In this document: piece after piece, positions 9,643-18,433 of the stretch
How positions within the stretch are numbered: the stretch's first letter is position 1
Layout of the letters: each line of letters starts with the position of its first letter
Assembly: GCA_002134785.1 (NCBI GenBank)
Contig: MBQZ01000008.1
Coordinates: 25,049-89,048, forward strand
DNA: 64,000 bases
Direction: 5' to 3'
Source of the DNA: Crenothrix sp. D3
Lineage (GTDB): Bacteria > Pseudomonadota > Gammaproteobacteria > Methylococcales > Methylomonadaceae
Translations under genes and position numbers: made by a program
Notes under the pieces: generated by a model
The model's input: the letters and a program-made list of their open reading frames with translations, nothing else
Told to the model about the DNA's origin: nothing
Database searches by the model: none

Positions 9643-11148
9643 ATGGAATTAGCCGTTGTCTATAGTCGAGGGCGTTCTGGCATAGAAGCTCCGTTAGTCA
9701 CCGTGGAAGTTCACGTTGCTAATGGGCTACCCGCACTTAATATTGTCGGCTTGCCCGAAGCCGCTGTGAAAGAAAGCAAAGACCGCGTGCGCAGTGCAAT
9801 ATTAAATTCGCGCTTCGATTTTCCCATGCAGCGCATCACCATCAATCTCGCGCCTGCTGATTTACCTAAAGAGGGCGGACGTTTTGATCTAGCCATTGCC
9901 TTAGGAATTCTCGCCGCTTCAGGACAAATTCCCAGCACCAATCTTAAGCACTATGAATGTGTCGGTGAGTTATCGTTAGGCGGTGATTTACGCCCGATTA
10001 AAGGCATATTACCCGTTGCTATACAAGCCAGAAACAATCATCGTAAACTCATTTTACCCAAAGAAAATACAGCCGAAGCTGCACTGGTCAAAGGCATAGA
10101 AATCATTCCTGCGGTACATTTATTAGAAATTTGCGCTTATCTGAATGGGCAAAAACAAATCCCTGTGGAATACGCCCAACCGAGTCAAGAAATTGTCAGT
10201 GACGGGGTGGATTTTTCTGATGTTCACGGTCAATATCACGTCAAACGCGCCTTTGAAATAGCCGCCGCAGGGGCGCATAACTTACTCATGCTAGGGCCAC
10301 CAGGAACAGGTAAATCCATGTTGGCTGCTAGATTGCCGACTATTTTACCGCTACTATCCGAACAGCAAGCCCAAGAAACCGCTGCCATTGCCTCTATCAG
10401 CGATCAAGAGTGGGATGTACACAATTGGTTAAAACCGCCGTACCGTGCGCCTCATCACACCGCTTCAGCCGCCGCTTTAGTCGGTGGTGGTAGCAATCCA
10501 CGACCGGGAGAAATCTCACTCGCACATAACGGGGCGTTATTTCTCGATGAACTGCCTGAATTTGACCGCAAAGTCTTAGAAGTGTTACGCGAACCGTTAG
10601 AATCAGGGCATATCACCATCTCCCGCGCCGCCCGCCAAGTCAATTTCCCTGCACGTTTTCAACTCATTGCCGCGATGAATCCTTGCCCCTGCGGCTATTT
10701 AGGCGATAGTTCAGGGCGTTGTCATTGCAGTTCAGAACAAGTCATGCGTTACCGTGCCAGAGTCTCAGGGCCATTATTGGATAGAATTGATATGCACCTT
10801 GAAGTTCCCAGAGTCTCGCATGAGGTATTACGCAACGGCTCACCGCAAGGCGAAGAAAGCAGTGCCATTATCAGGGCAAGAGTCGTTGCCGCGCGTAACC
10901 TCGCCGTCTCACGACACGGCAAAGCCAACGCCATTCTAAACGCCAAAGAAGTCAAACAACTGTGCATCTTATCAGCGCAAGGTTATTCACTATTAGAACA
11001 AGCAATGGATAGATTCGGCTTATCCCACCGTGCTTATCATCGTATTTTAAAACTGGCGCGTACTATTGCTGATTTGGCTGGGTCGCCACAAATTGAAATC
11101 AACCATTTGAGTGAAGCGATTAGTTATCGAAAATTGGATAGAAAATAG
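9643..11148 (+). CDS. comM: ComM/YifB Mg-chelatase-like AAA+ ATPase
   Basis: A 501-residue hexameric helicase-type AAA+ protein. ComM drives branch migration during integration of transforming DNA in naturally competent bacteria. The N-terminal Lon-like domain (MELAVVYSRGRSGIEAPLV) is followed by Walker A GPPGTGKS (218-225), Walker B ALFLDELPEFDRK and the MNPCPCGYLG...CHC cysteine cluster typical of the family. A T-poor 61-bp gap with a GTTGC-type inverted repeat separates it from ubiK. No other competence genes are in the window. Confidence 0.94.
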   Translation: MELAVVYSRGRSGIEAPLVTVEVHVANGLPALNIVGLPEAAVKESKDRVRSAILNSRFDFPMQRITINLAPADLPKEGGRFDLAIALGILAASGQIPSTNLKHYECVGELSLGGDLRPIKGILPVAIQARNNHRKLILPKENTAEAALVKGIEIIPAVHLLEICAYLNGQKQIPVEYAQPSQEIVSDGVDFSDVHGQYHVKRAFEIAAAGAHNLLMLGPPGTGKSMLAARLPTILPLLSEQQAQETAAIASISDQEWDVHNWLKPPYRAPHHTASAAALVGGGSNPRPGEISLAHNGALFLDELPEFDRKVLEVLREPLESGHITISRAARQVNFPARFQLIAAMNPCPCGYLGDSSGRCHCSSEQVMRYRARVSGPLLDRIDMHLEVPRVSHEVLRNGSPQGEESSAIIRARVVAARNLAVSRHGKANAILNAKEVKQLCILSAQGYSLLEQAMDRFGLSHRAYHRILKLARTIADLAGSPQIEINHLSEAISYRKLDRK

Positions 11149-11218
11149 GGTAGACTGAACTGTAAGTCCTCACCACACCCGACAACGTATTTCTTTGACT
11201 AAAATACTGCCATAGATT

Positions 11219-12661
11219 ATGAGTAATGTTATCCCACTAATTAATAGAAGAGTTGTGTTTAAATATCACTTGCTGGGATTGGTTATTATCATGACCTATT
11301 TAATGTGCAGCTTACGCGCAGACACATTCTGGGGAATTTTACCTATTATCAGCACAGCGGGCTTATGCCTTGTTGCTGCGAGTATTGTGTTTCGATTCAA
11401 ACGCCCTTTATGGCTTAATACCCTGTCTTTTACAAAAAATCAGATTCAACAGCTCATCTTTGATATATCGCCTTATTTATTCACCGCTTTAGTTGTTATG
11501 CTTATTGAGGCACTGGTTATTAACCAGCCGCTACTTTTTGTGAGTAAAGTGGTCGTTGCTATTGTTAGTATTGGCTTTTACACAGCCGTTGGTATTGCAC
11601 TAGAAGTTGAATATGGGCATATTAAAAACCATCAGAGCTACGAGCCAAAAAATATTACCCAAATAATTCCTGCTGCACGAAAATGGCGTTATTTTCACAT
11701 AACATTATTAATAATTGCGCTATTAATTTTTAGTTTAGCGGGGTTAGAACATAACCTACATAGTAACCAACACGATTTTCAGGAACTGTTATTCATTAGT
11801 ATCGCTATTAGCGGATTATCTTTTTATTTAACTTATTTATACCATCGCAATTTTATTTATGTGGTGGGAATTCAGGTTAAGATGTTGAGTAATGTCCAAG
11901 AAGGGCGTTTTGAAGAGTTAGTTCCCATCGTTACCGACGATGAGTTGGCGTTGCTAGCCAGTTATCACAATGTGATGATTGAGCGTTTACGCGATAGAGA
12001 GCGTCTCTATCGAACGCTGGAAAAAAGCGTCGGTGCTAACATTATGAAAAAGTTGCTCAACACTGATGAGCAGACGCTTAAGCAAGGGCAAAACTATAAC
12101 GTAGCGGTTTTATTTTGTGATTTACGCGGCTTCACAAGCATGGGTGAATCCGCTTCAGCGGAAGAAATTATCCTCTTTCTCAATGACTACTTTGCCGATG
12201 TTAGCGAGGTCATCAGTAATCACAATGGCATTATCAATAAATTTATGGGGGATGCGGTATTAGCCATTTTTGGAATTGAGGGTGACAATAATGCAGTGGA
12301 AAATGCAGTAAATGCCAGTTTATCAATCATCAAGCACAGTACCGATTTTTATATGCCTAATGCTGCACACCCAGAAACGGGCGTAGGTATCGACTTTGGC
12401 ACTGTCATTGGTGGTACGATTGGTTCTGAAGAACGTTACGAATACACCATGATTGGTGATGCCGTTAATAAAGCCAGTCGGCTTGAAAGTTTAAGTAAAC
12501 GACTAGGCTACAGCATTATTCTTTCGGAAAACGCTTATAACTGCCTGCCTAATGACATGAGGAAAAACTTTGATAGTTTAGGTGAACATAAGGTAAGAGG
12601 CGGCAATGAACCAATTACGATTTACGGTAGCGAAAAAAACCAAAAAAATAAACCGCTGTAG
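11219..12661 (+). CDS. Membrane-bound class III adenylate/guanylate cyclase
   Basis: A 480-residue membrane protein: about six hydrophobic segments in residues 14-220, a HAMP-like linker (about 220-275, GRFEELVPIVTDDELALLASYHN) and a C-terminal cyclase catalytic domain. The catalytic metal-binding motifs are CDLRGFTSMG and NKFMGDAVLAIFG. The substrate and transition-state region reads TMIGDAVNKASRLES. The conserved Lys of NKFMGD favours ATP over GTP, and Thr replaces the second specificity residue, as in many bacterial adenylate cyclases. It therefore probably makes cAMP in response to a membrane signal. It is transcribed alone. Confidence 0.88.
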   Translation: MSNVIPLINRRVVFKYHLLGLVIIMTYLMCSLRADTFWGILPIISTAGLCLVAASIVFRFKRPLWLNTLSFTKNQIQQLIFDISPYLFTALVVMLIEALVINQPLLFVSKVVVAIVSIGFYTAVGIALEVEYGHIKNHQSYEPKNITQIIPAARKWRYFHITLLIIALLIFSLAGLEHNLHSNQHDFQELLFISIAISGLSFYLTYLYHRNFIYVVGIQVKMLSNVQEGRFEELVPIVTDDELALLASYHNVMIERLRDRERLYRTLEKSVGANIMKKLLNTDEQTLKQGQNYNVAVLFCDLRGFTSMGESASAEEIILFLNDYFADVSEVISNHNGIINKFMGDAVLAIFGIEGDNNAVENAVNASLSIIKHSTDFYMPNAAHPETGVGIDFGTVIGGTIGSEERYEYTMIGDAVNKASRLESLSKRLGYSIILSENAYNCLPNDMRKNFDSLGEHKVRGGNEPITIYGSEKNQKNKPL

Positions 12662-12673
12662 ATCTAGCGCACA

Positions 12674-12748
12674 ATAAAGTGATACCGTTCGTGGTGAGCT
12701 TGTCGAACCACATTCACACCATCCGACAAGCTCTTACAATCACTTTAT
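12674..12748. repeat. Nested palindromic intergenic element
   Basis: Two nested inverted repeats: outer arms ATAAAGTGAT (12674-12683) and ATCACTTTAT (12739-12748), inner arms GAGCTTGTCG (12696-12705) and CGACAAGCTC (12724-12733). The inner GTTCGTGGTGAGCTTGTCGA segment resembles the sequence at about 27801-27826, so it is a dispersed repeat. It may also end transcription of the cyclase gene. Confidence 0.65.
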
Positions 12749-12786
12749 AAGTTCTTAGCAAAAAGTAAGAATGTATTCATAACGTT

Positions 12787-12829
12787 GGAGGTCAGGCTTT
12801 GCCTGACTTGCAAGCAAAGCTTGCACTCC
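12787..12829. repeat. Tandem hairpins bounded by GGAG...CTCC
   Basis: Two hairpins side by side, GTCAGGC-TTT-GCCTGAC (12791-12807) and TGCAAGC-AAA-GCTTGCA (12809-12825), enclosed by GGAG and CTCC. It lies in the gap before the restriction-modification island. Function is unknown; it resembles REP-like dispersed elements. Confidence 0.6.
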
Positions 12830-12926
12830 TAAATACACACAAACTTATTGCCACGCACTTAACAGTTAGCTATACAGCTATCAGCTACTGTGCCTTACGC
12901 ACTTTTCATTAATTATATCTTCAGTC

Positions 12927-14687
12927 ATGTCCATTCAAGCCATTAACCAATACCACAATGCAATTCATAAAATATATCAATACAGCGGTCAAAACCACGA
13001 GCAAGCGATAAAAAATGAATTTCAAAAACTCATTAACCATTATTGTGAAAAGCGTCATTTATTAATTGTCAGTGAAATTAATATTAAAAATAAACAAGGC
13101 ATATTAATTCGCCCTGATGGTATTGTTAAAAATAATCTACGATTGGATTGTGGCTATTGGGAAAGCAAAGCTAATGTTGATTTAGACAAAGAAATTAATA
13201 ATAAAATTAATTCGGGGTATCCATTAACTAATACGCTATTTCAGGATGAAAAAAACGCGATTCTTTATCAAAATGACCAGATTTATTTAAAAACCAGCTT
13301 AAATGATGAACGTGAACTCGATAAATTATTAACTCAGTTTGTCAGCTATGAAAGCAAAGAAATAAAAGAATTTACTGCCGCTATTGAACAATTTAAACAA
13401 GATTTACCGCATATTTTAACCGCCTTGCGCGATATGATTGCCTTGCAAGAAAAGACTAACAAAGCATTTTGTACTGCGCGTTATGATTTTTTAATTATCT
13501 GTCAACACAGTATTAATCCTGAAATTACCCTGAGTGATGTCAATGAAATGCTATTACAGCATATTTTAACCGAAGAAATATTCACCAGTATTTTCAGTGA
13601 TTCACAATTTCACCGTGAAAATAATATTGCCAAAGAACTCTATAAAGTTGAATCAACGTTTTTTAATGGCACGACTAAACGTAATATTTTAGGCGTGATT
13701 TCCCATTATTACACGGTGATTAAATTACGAGCGGCGGCGATTGCCGACCATCACGACAAACAAGTATTTTTAAAAGTTATTTATGAGAATTTTTATAAAG
13801 CCTATAATCCCAAAGCCGCTGATAGATTAGGCATTGTTTACACCCCGCATGAAATTGTCCAGTTTCAAATTGAAAGCGTGGATTTTTTATTAGAAAAGCA
13901 TTTTAATAAATCCTTAGCCGATGAAGGCATTAAAATATTAGACCCATGCACAGGCACAGGGACTTATTTATGCGATTTAATCGATTACTTACCCGCACAC
14001 CGTTTAGCGTATAAATATAAACATGATATGTTCGCTAATGAATTAGGTTTATTGTCTTATTACATTGCTAATTTGAATATTGAATATACTTATCAGCAAA
14101 AAATGGGGCAGTATGAAGAATTTAATCATATTTGTTGGGTGGATACGTTAGATAATGCCAGTGCTGATTTTAAAGGTTCAACGGGGGATTTATTTGGCTT
14201 AAGCGTGGAAAATACGGAACGAATTAGAGAGCAAAATAGTCATAAAATATCGGTTGTTATTGGTAATCCGCCTTATAATTCCAATCAACAAAATGAGAAT
14301 GACAATAATAAAAACCGTGAATACTACAAAGATTATAAAAAGAAAACGGGCGGCATTGACGGACGTATAAAAGATACTTATATAGACAAAAGCACCGCGC
14401 AAAAAACTAAACTTTATGATATGTATGCGCGGTTTTTACGTTGGGCAAGTGATAGATTGCAAGATAAGGGTATTATTTCGTTTATCATTAATCGCAGTTT
14501 TATTGATAGCCGCACCTTTGATGGTTTTAGAAAATGTTTAGCGGAAGAATTTGATTTTGTTTATATAGTCGATACGCAAAGTGATGTACGGAAAAATCCG
14601 AAAATATCAGGCACTAAACATAATGTGTTTGGTATTCAAACAGGCGTTGCGGTGTTGTTTTTAGTGAAAAAGTCAGGAGAAAAATAA
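12927..14687 (+). CDS. Type ISP/IIG-like restriction-modification protein, N-terminal part (nuclease + N6-adenine methylase)
   Basis: A 586-residue protein. Residues about 1-110 look like a PD-(D/E)XK nuclease (PDG at 63-65, ESK at 79-81, in RPDGIVKNNLRLD and GYWESKA). A helical linker follows, then an N6-adenine methyltransferase domain with motif I DPCTGTGTYL (from 339) and catalytic motif IV NPPY (447-450). It ends at ...GVAVLFLVKKSGEK, exactly where related single-chain enzymes run on into the target-recognition domain. That domain is found 611 bp downstream (15299-16609), after a toxin-antitoxin pair. There is no helicase domain, unlike LlaBIII-type enzymes. The stop overlaps the next start (TAATG). 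It may be inactive or work as two subunits. Confidence 0.82.
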   Translation: MSIQAINQYHNAIHKIYQYSGQNHEQAIKNEFQKLINHYCEKRHLLIVSEINIKNKQGILIRPDGIVKNNLRLDCGYWESKANVDLDKEINNKINSGYPLTNTLFQDEKNAILYQNDQIYLKTSLNDERELDKLLTQFVSYESKEIKEFTAAIEQFKQDLPHILTALRDMIALQEKTNKAFCTARYDFLIICQHSINPEITLSDVNEMLLQHILTEEIFTSIFSDSQFHRENNIAKELYKVESTFFNGTTKRNILGVISHYYTVIKLRAAAIADHHDKQVFLKVIYENFYKAYNPKAADRLGIVYTPHEIVQFQIESVDFLLEKHFNKSLADEGIKILDPCTGTGTYLCDLIDYLPAHRLAYKYKHDMFANELGLLSYYIANLNIEYTYQQKMGQYEEFNHICWVDTLDNASADFKGSTGDLFGLSVENTERIREQNSHKISVVIGNPPYNSNQQNENDNNKNREYYKDYKKKTGGIDGRIKDTYIDKSTAQKTKLYDMYARFLRWASDRLQDKGIISFIINRSFIDSRTFDGFRKCLAEEFDFVYIVDTQSDVRKNPKISGTKHNVFGIQTGVAVLFLVKKSGEK

Positions 14688-14908
14688 TGTATGCTGAAAG
14701 ATTGATTTTAGAAACAGATGAACATGGTTTTTTTAAACAAAAAACCAGCTTACCCCCTAATAGTAAAGTAGAGGTTATTTTTTTGGTATTAGGAAAATCT
14801 TTACCTATTAAAAGAAAACCCGCACAGCACATTGCTGGCAAGGCAGTGAGTTCAGTTGATTGGGTGCAACCTATTATTCCAGAAGAAAATTGGCAAGATT
14901 TATTATGA
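14687..14908 (+). CDS. Probable antitoxin of a VapBC-like pair
   Basis: A 73-residue protein whose ATG overlaps the upstream stop (TAATG) and whose TGA overlaps the toxin start by 4 nt (ATGA), the classic toxin-antitoxin coupling. The N-terminal half is rich in beta-type residues (AERLILETDEHGFF, SKVEVIFLVLG), suggesting an AbrB/SpoVT-like or related DNA-binding strand fold. The C-terminal half (VDWVQPIIPEENWQDLL) looks like the flexible toxin-binding tail. I do not recognise the exact antitoxin family; the call rests on position, size and the PIN partner. Confidence 0.7.
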   Translation: MYAERLILETDEHGFFKQKTSLPPNSKVEVIFLVLGKSLPIKRKPAQHIAGKAVSSVDWVQPIIPEENWQDLL

Positions 14909-15297
14909 TTATTTTAGATACACATATTTGGTATTGGTGGGTTAATTTAGAACATGAAAAAATGTCTAAGAAAATGCTGTCAGTTATTGAAAATGCGGAT
15001 GAAGTAGCAATTTCTGCGGTTTCTTGTTTAGAAATAACATGGTTAGTTAAGAAAAAAAGTTTGATATTGCCTTATGAATTAACAGAATGGTTTGATTATG
15101 CAATTGATGAGTCAGGTTTAATAAGTTTACCCGTTACGCGTGAAATAGCGATGTTATCAGGGCAATTACCCGAACACCATAAAGACCCATTAGATAGGAT
15201 TATTATTGCAACAACGCTGTTACATTCCGCTGAATTAATTAGCGTGGATGGTAAATTCCCTCTTTACGAAGAGCTTAAAAACTGTTTAATCTCTTAA
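14905..15297 (+). CDS. vapC: PIN-domain toxin, VapC family
   Basis: A 130-residue PIN ribonuclease. The acidic active-site set is visible: Asp5 (IILDTHIWYWW), Glu43 (SCLEITWL), Asp94/Asp97 (KDPLDRIIIAT) and Asp115 (ISVDGKF). VapC toxins cleave tRNA or rRNA when released from the antitoxin. The start ATG 14905 gives the family N-terminus; upstream in-frame codons overlap the antitoxin and are not used. The next ORF starts 1 nt after the stop, so the pair sits inside the restriction-modification transcription unit. Confidence 0.9.
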   Translation: MIILDTHIWYWWVNLEHEKMSKKMLSVIENADEVAISAVSCLEITWLVKKKSLILPYELTEWFDYAIDESGLISLPVTREIAMLSGQLPEHHKDPLDRIIIATTLLHSAELISVDGKFPLYEELKNCLIS

Positions 15298-15298
15298 T

Positions 15299-16609
15299 AT
15301 GAAAAAAGCAGAGATTTATTATTTTACCTTGTCCGATGAGTTACCCCGCGAAGATAAATTAGCGTGGTTTAAGAATACACGGTTTACAAATATTGAGTTT
15401 GATAAAATTAATCCTGATGATAAGGGGAATTGGCTTAATTTAACGGATAATGATTTTGATAATTTGATGCCTGTTTGTGATAAGGAGGTTAAATTAGGTA
15501 AGAAACAAGGAGCTATTTTTAAATTGTTTTCTTTGGGGGTTGTTACAAATAGAGATGAATGGGTTTATGATGATAGCAAAGTTAATTTAACAAAAAAAAT
15601 TGAGTTATTTATGAATATTTATAACTCAGAAATTAAAAGATGGGGGAAAGCAGAAAAAATACTAAATACTAATGATTTTGTTGATAGAGCAATTAAATGG
15701 ACGGAAGAGCTAGAAGGACATTTAAAGAAAGGTAATAATTTGCAATTTAAAGACAATAATATTAACTTATCAACTTACAGACCATATATTAAGAAATACT
15801 TTTATTTTGATAAAATAATTACTCATAGAATCTATCAAAATGATAGTATTTTTGGATTTGAGAGTAAATACGAAAATCTAGTTATTTGCTTTTCTGGGCA
15901 ATCATCGTCAAAGCATTTTCAATGTTTAGCTGTTAATCAATTATCGGGATTAGATTTTTTAGAAAAAACACAATGCCTACCTTTATACGTTTACGACAAA
16001 GACGGCAACCCACACGATAATATAACCGACTGGGCATTAACCCAATTTCAAGCGCGTTATTCGGAGTCCAAAGTCATGAGTTTGGACTCCACTAAAGAAG
16101 CTATATTCCATTATGTCTACGCCGTATTACATAATCCCGCCTACCGTGAAAAGTATGAACAGAATTTAAAACGTGAATTCCCGCGCATTCCGTTTTATGA
16201 TGATTTTGCACAATGGGCAGACTGGGGAAAGGCATTAATGGCTCTGCATTTGAATTATGAAACCGTCGAAAAATATCCGTTAAAACGACTAGATACACCG
16301 CCCATTGCCAAGCCTAAAGCTAAACTCAAAGCCGATAAAATAAATAGCGTGATTCAATTGGATGATAACACCCGTTTAAGTGATATTCCCTTGCAAGCAT
16401 GGGAGTATAAATTAGGTAATCGCAGTGCGTTGGAATGGGTATTAGATCAATATAAAGAAAAGAAACCCAAAGACCCAACAATTGCGGAAAAATTTAATAC
16501 TTATCGCTTTGCCGATTATAAAGAACAGGTGGTTGAGTTATTAATGCGCGTGTGTACGGTGTCGGTAGAAACCATGAAAATCATCGAGTCAATGAAGAAA
16601 TTAAGCTAG
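15299..16609 (+). CDS. Type ISP/IIG-like restriction-modification protein, C-terminal target-recognition part
   Basis: A 436-residue protein that reads as the continuation of the methylase at 12927-14687. It starts MKKAEIYYFTLSDELPREDKL, the sequence expected right after the ...LVKK end of a methylase domain. The segments YRPYIKKYFYFDK, GQSSSKHFQCLAVNQL and YDKDGNPHDNITDW, and the C-terminal IPLQAWEYKLGNRSALEWVLDQY block, are typical of the type ISP specificity domain. ATG 15299 may be a fortuitous start created where the toxin-antitoxin pair entered. A palindrome lies in frame at 16063-16090. Whether it is made and folds as a separate subunit is unknown. Confidence 0.8.
   Translation: MKKAEIYYFTLSDELPREDKLAWFKNTRFTNIEFDKINPDDKGNWLNLTDNDFDNLMPVCDKEVKLGKKQGAIFKLFSLGVVTNRDEWVYDDSKVNLTKKIELFMNIYNSEIKRWGKAEKILNTNDFVDRAIKWTEELEGHLKKGNNLQFKDNNINLSTYRPYIKKYFYFDKIITHRIYQNDSIFGFESKYENLVICFSGQSSSKHFQCLAVNQLSGLDFLEKTQCLPLYVYDKDGNPHDNITDWALTQFQARYSESKVMSLDSTKEAIFHYVYAVLHNPAYREKYEQNLKREFPRIPFYDDFAQWADWGKALMALHLNYETVEKYPLKRLDTPPIAKPKAKLKADKINSVIQLDDNTRLSDIPLQAWEYKLGNRSALEWVLDQYKEKKPKDPTIAEKFNTYRFADYKEQVVELLMRVCTVSVETMKIIESMKKLS
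16063..16090. repeat. Palindrome inside the restriction-modification coding sequence
   Basis: GGAGTCCAAA (16063-16072) and its complement TTTGGACTCC (16081-16090) flank an almost palindromic GTCATGAG centre. The arms match those of the terminator-like palindrome after acnB (2047-2072). Here it encodes residues around SESKVMSLDSTK without breaking the frame. Confidence 0.7.
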
Positions 16610-16650
16610 TTTTGGCGGCTTAGTTGCGTAGGTTGAACTTGGAGATAGCC

Positions 16651-16681
16651 AACCCAACAACATCCGCGTATCTGTTGGGTT
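16651..16681. repeat. Inverted repeat in the gap after the RM island
   Basis: AACCCAACA (16651-16659) and TGTTGGGTT (16673-16681) form a 9-bp stem in the 231-bp gap between the recognition-domain gene and the next gene. The surroundings (GCGTAGGTTGAAC..., ...CAGCCCAATCTACGCC) are complementary over a longer range, so the whole of about 16627-16710 may fold. It looks like a dispersed repeat and possible terminator. Confidence 0.5.
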
Positions 16682-16840
16682 GCTAAAAATCGGCAGCCCA
16701 ATCTACGCCGCTCATAAATTCCATGTGCATCATAAGCAAGTGAATGACGGCACATCACAGCCCTAGTCTCTGCCAGTAATGCAGGTTACAATTGCCACCA
16801 TTGCAACAACACACCCTGTTCTCAAAAAATCACACCATCC

Positions 16841-17440
16841 ATGAAAAAATCCTACTCCCACTACGATTACCCCGATTTAAAAGAATTAGCTATTGACGTA
16901 GTGAGTACAAAATTATTCACCTCAATAACGCCGCTACAACCCAGCGATTTATTACTGCAAATTCTCAGTATTAATCAACAATTACCCCTGCAATCAGAAA
17001 AAGCTAAATCAGAATTATTAATCACGCCGATATTAAATGAGCTGTGGCAACGAAATCCTAAAGTATTTACCTATTTTTCAGGTTATCAATTTAACGTAGA
17101 TACTACGCGAGGTTTAAAAGGCTTTTGTGATTATATTTTGTGTAAAAAATATAATGCGGTGTTTATTGAAAGCCCGTTATGCGCTGTGGTTGAAGCGAAA
17201 CATAATCAAGATTTATTGGATGCTGTACCGCAATGTGCGGCTGAAATGTACGCCGCGCAATTATTTAATGAACAACAAGGTAATAACATTCAAAACATTT
17301 ACGGTATTGTCACTACAGGCTATGATTGGTTATTTTTGAAATTAACTAATCAAACTTTATTTGTCGATAACGAACGTTATTTTTTAAATAATCTGGCTGA
17401 TTTATTAGGCTGTTGGCAACAAATTATTGATGATATTTAA
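16841..17440 (+). CDS. Uncharacterised PD-(D/E)XK-like protein
   Basis: A 199-residue protein of no named family that I recognise. The central segment GLKGFCDYILCKK followed by LCAVVEAKHNQD has the spacing of a PD-(D/E)XK nuclease core: Asp in the first beta strand, then E-x-K in VEAKH. This resembles small restriction-endonuclease-like proteins found beside RM and mobile loci. It ends one base before the truB start, so it may be co-transcribed with the translation genes. Its position next to a split RM gene suggests island cargo, but a defence role is inference. Confidence 0.6.
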   Translation: MKKSYSHYDYPDLKELAIDVVSTKLFTSITPLQPSDLLLQILSINQQLPLQSEKAKSELLITPILNELWQRNPKVFTYFSGYQFNVDTTRGLKGFCDYILCKKYNAVFIESPLCAVVEAKHNQDLLDAVPQCAAEMYAAQLFNEQQGNNIQNIYGIVTTGYDWLFLKLTNQTLFVDNERYFLNNLADLLGCWQQIIDDI

Positions 17441-18343
17441 ATGAGCAAACGCAAATCAGGTCTTAATGTCCACGGTATTCTATTGTTGGATAAACGTTTA
17501 GGTGTCTCTTCTAATAAAGCCTTGCAAGAAGTTCGCCGTTTATTTAACGCCAATAAAGCAGGTCATACGGGCAGTTTAGACCCGTTAGCGACAGGTTTAT
17601 TGCCGCTGTGTTTTGGTGAGGCGACTAAAGTATCGGGTATGCTGTTGGATGATGATAAACGCTATGCGGTTACTATTCAGTTAGGCGTGATGACCGATAC
17701 AGGCGATGCGGAAGGCGTGGTATTGGAAACTAAGCCCGTGCCAGCATTAACGCTTGAGCAGATAAACACCTGCTTGCAACATTTCACAGGCGAGATTGAA
17801 CAAGTGCCGCCGATGTATTCGGCGTTAAAACATAACGGTAAAAAGCTGTATGAGTTGGCACGAGAAGGCATTACCGTTGACCGCAAAGCCCGCCACATTA
17901 CGTTATACGAGTTAAAACTAATAGAGTTTGCGAACGATCAACTGAGCCTAGAAGTATTCTGCTCTAAAGGCACTTATATTCGTTCCTTAGCCGAAGACAT
18001 CGGGCATTATTTCGATTGTGGCGGCACAGTGACGGTGTTACGCCGTTTGCAAGCGGGGCAGTTTCAACTAGCCGATGCACACACGATTGAGCAATTAACC
18101 GCAATGACCGCAGAGGAATTACACGCGTGTTTAATGGCGGTTGATGAACCCTTACAAACCATCCCCGCTGTGCAGTTGTCCGCTGAACAAACCACCGCTA
18201 TTCAATACGGTCAAACGATTCATTATGATAGTGAGCAGCTAGGCAATGTGCGCATTTATCATGATGAATTATTTCTCGGTTTGGGTGAAATCGATTTAAA
18301 TGGTAAACTAGCCCCGAAAAAATTATTCAATCTAACTGATTGA
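17441..18343 (+). CDS. truB: tRNA pseudouridine-55 synthase TruB
   Basis: Makes pseudouridine at position 55 of the tRNA T-loop. It is 300 residues, with the catalytic Asp47 in GHTGSLDPLATGLLPL, the substrate-binding YSALKHNGKKLYELAREG and KGTYIRSLAEDIG. It starts directly at the stop of the upstream nuclease-like gene. It is normally the fifth gene of rimP-nusA-infB-rbfA-truB, but here it heads a truB-rpsO-pnp block located upstream of rimP. Confidence 0.97.
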   Translation: MSKRKSGLNVHGILLLDKRLGVSSNKALQEVRRLFNANKAGHTGSLDPLATGLLPLCFGEATKVSGMLLDDDKRYAVTIQLGVMTDTGDAEGVVLETKPVPALTLEQINTCLQHFTGEIEQVPPMYSALKHNGKKLYELAREGITVDRKARHITLYELKLIEFANDQLSLEVFCSKGTYIRSLAEDIGHYFDCGGTVTVLRRLQAGQFQLADAHTIEQLTAMTAEELHACLMAVDEPLQTIPAVQLSAEQTTAIQYGQTIHYDSEQLGNVRIYHDELFLGLGEIDLNGKLAPKKLFNLTD

Positions 18344-18383
18344 ACCCCAAACTCTACACCCTATCGTGGAGTGTTTACTTAAG

Positions 18384-18403
18384 CCGTCAGCCGACGGTTT
18401 TTT
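18384..18403 (+). terminator. Terminator between truB and rpsO
   Basis: A GC-rich hairpin, CCGTC-AGCC-GACGG, followed by six T residues, 40 bp after truB. It would allow rpsO to be expressed separately from truB. Confidence 0.75.
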
Positions 18404-18433
18404 ACTTTAAATTAATCTTAGGGATTATTAGCA

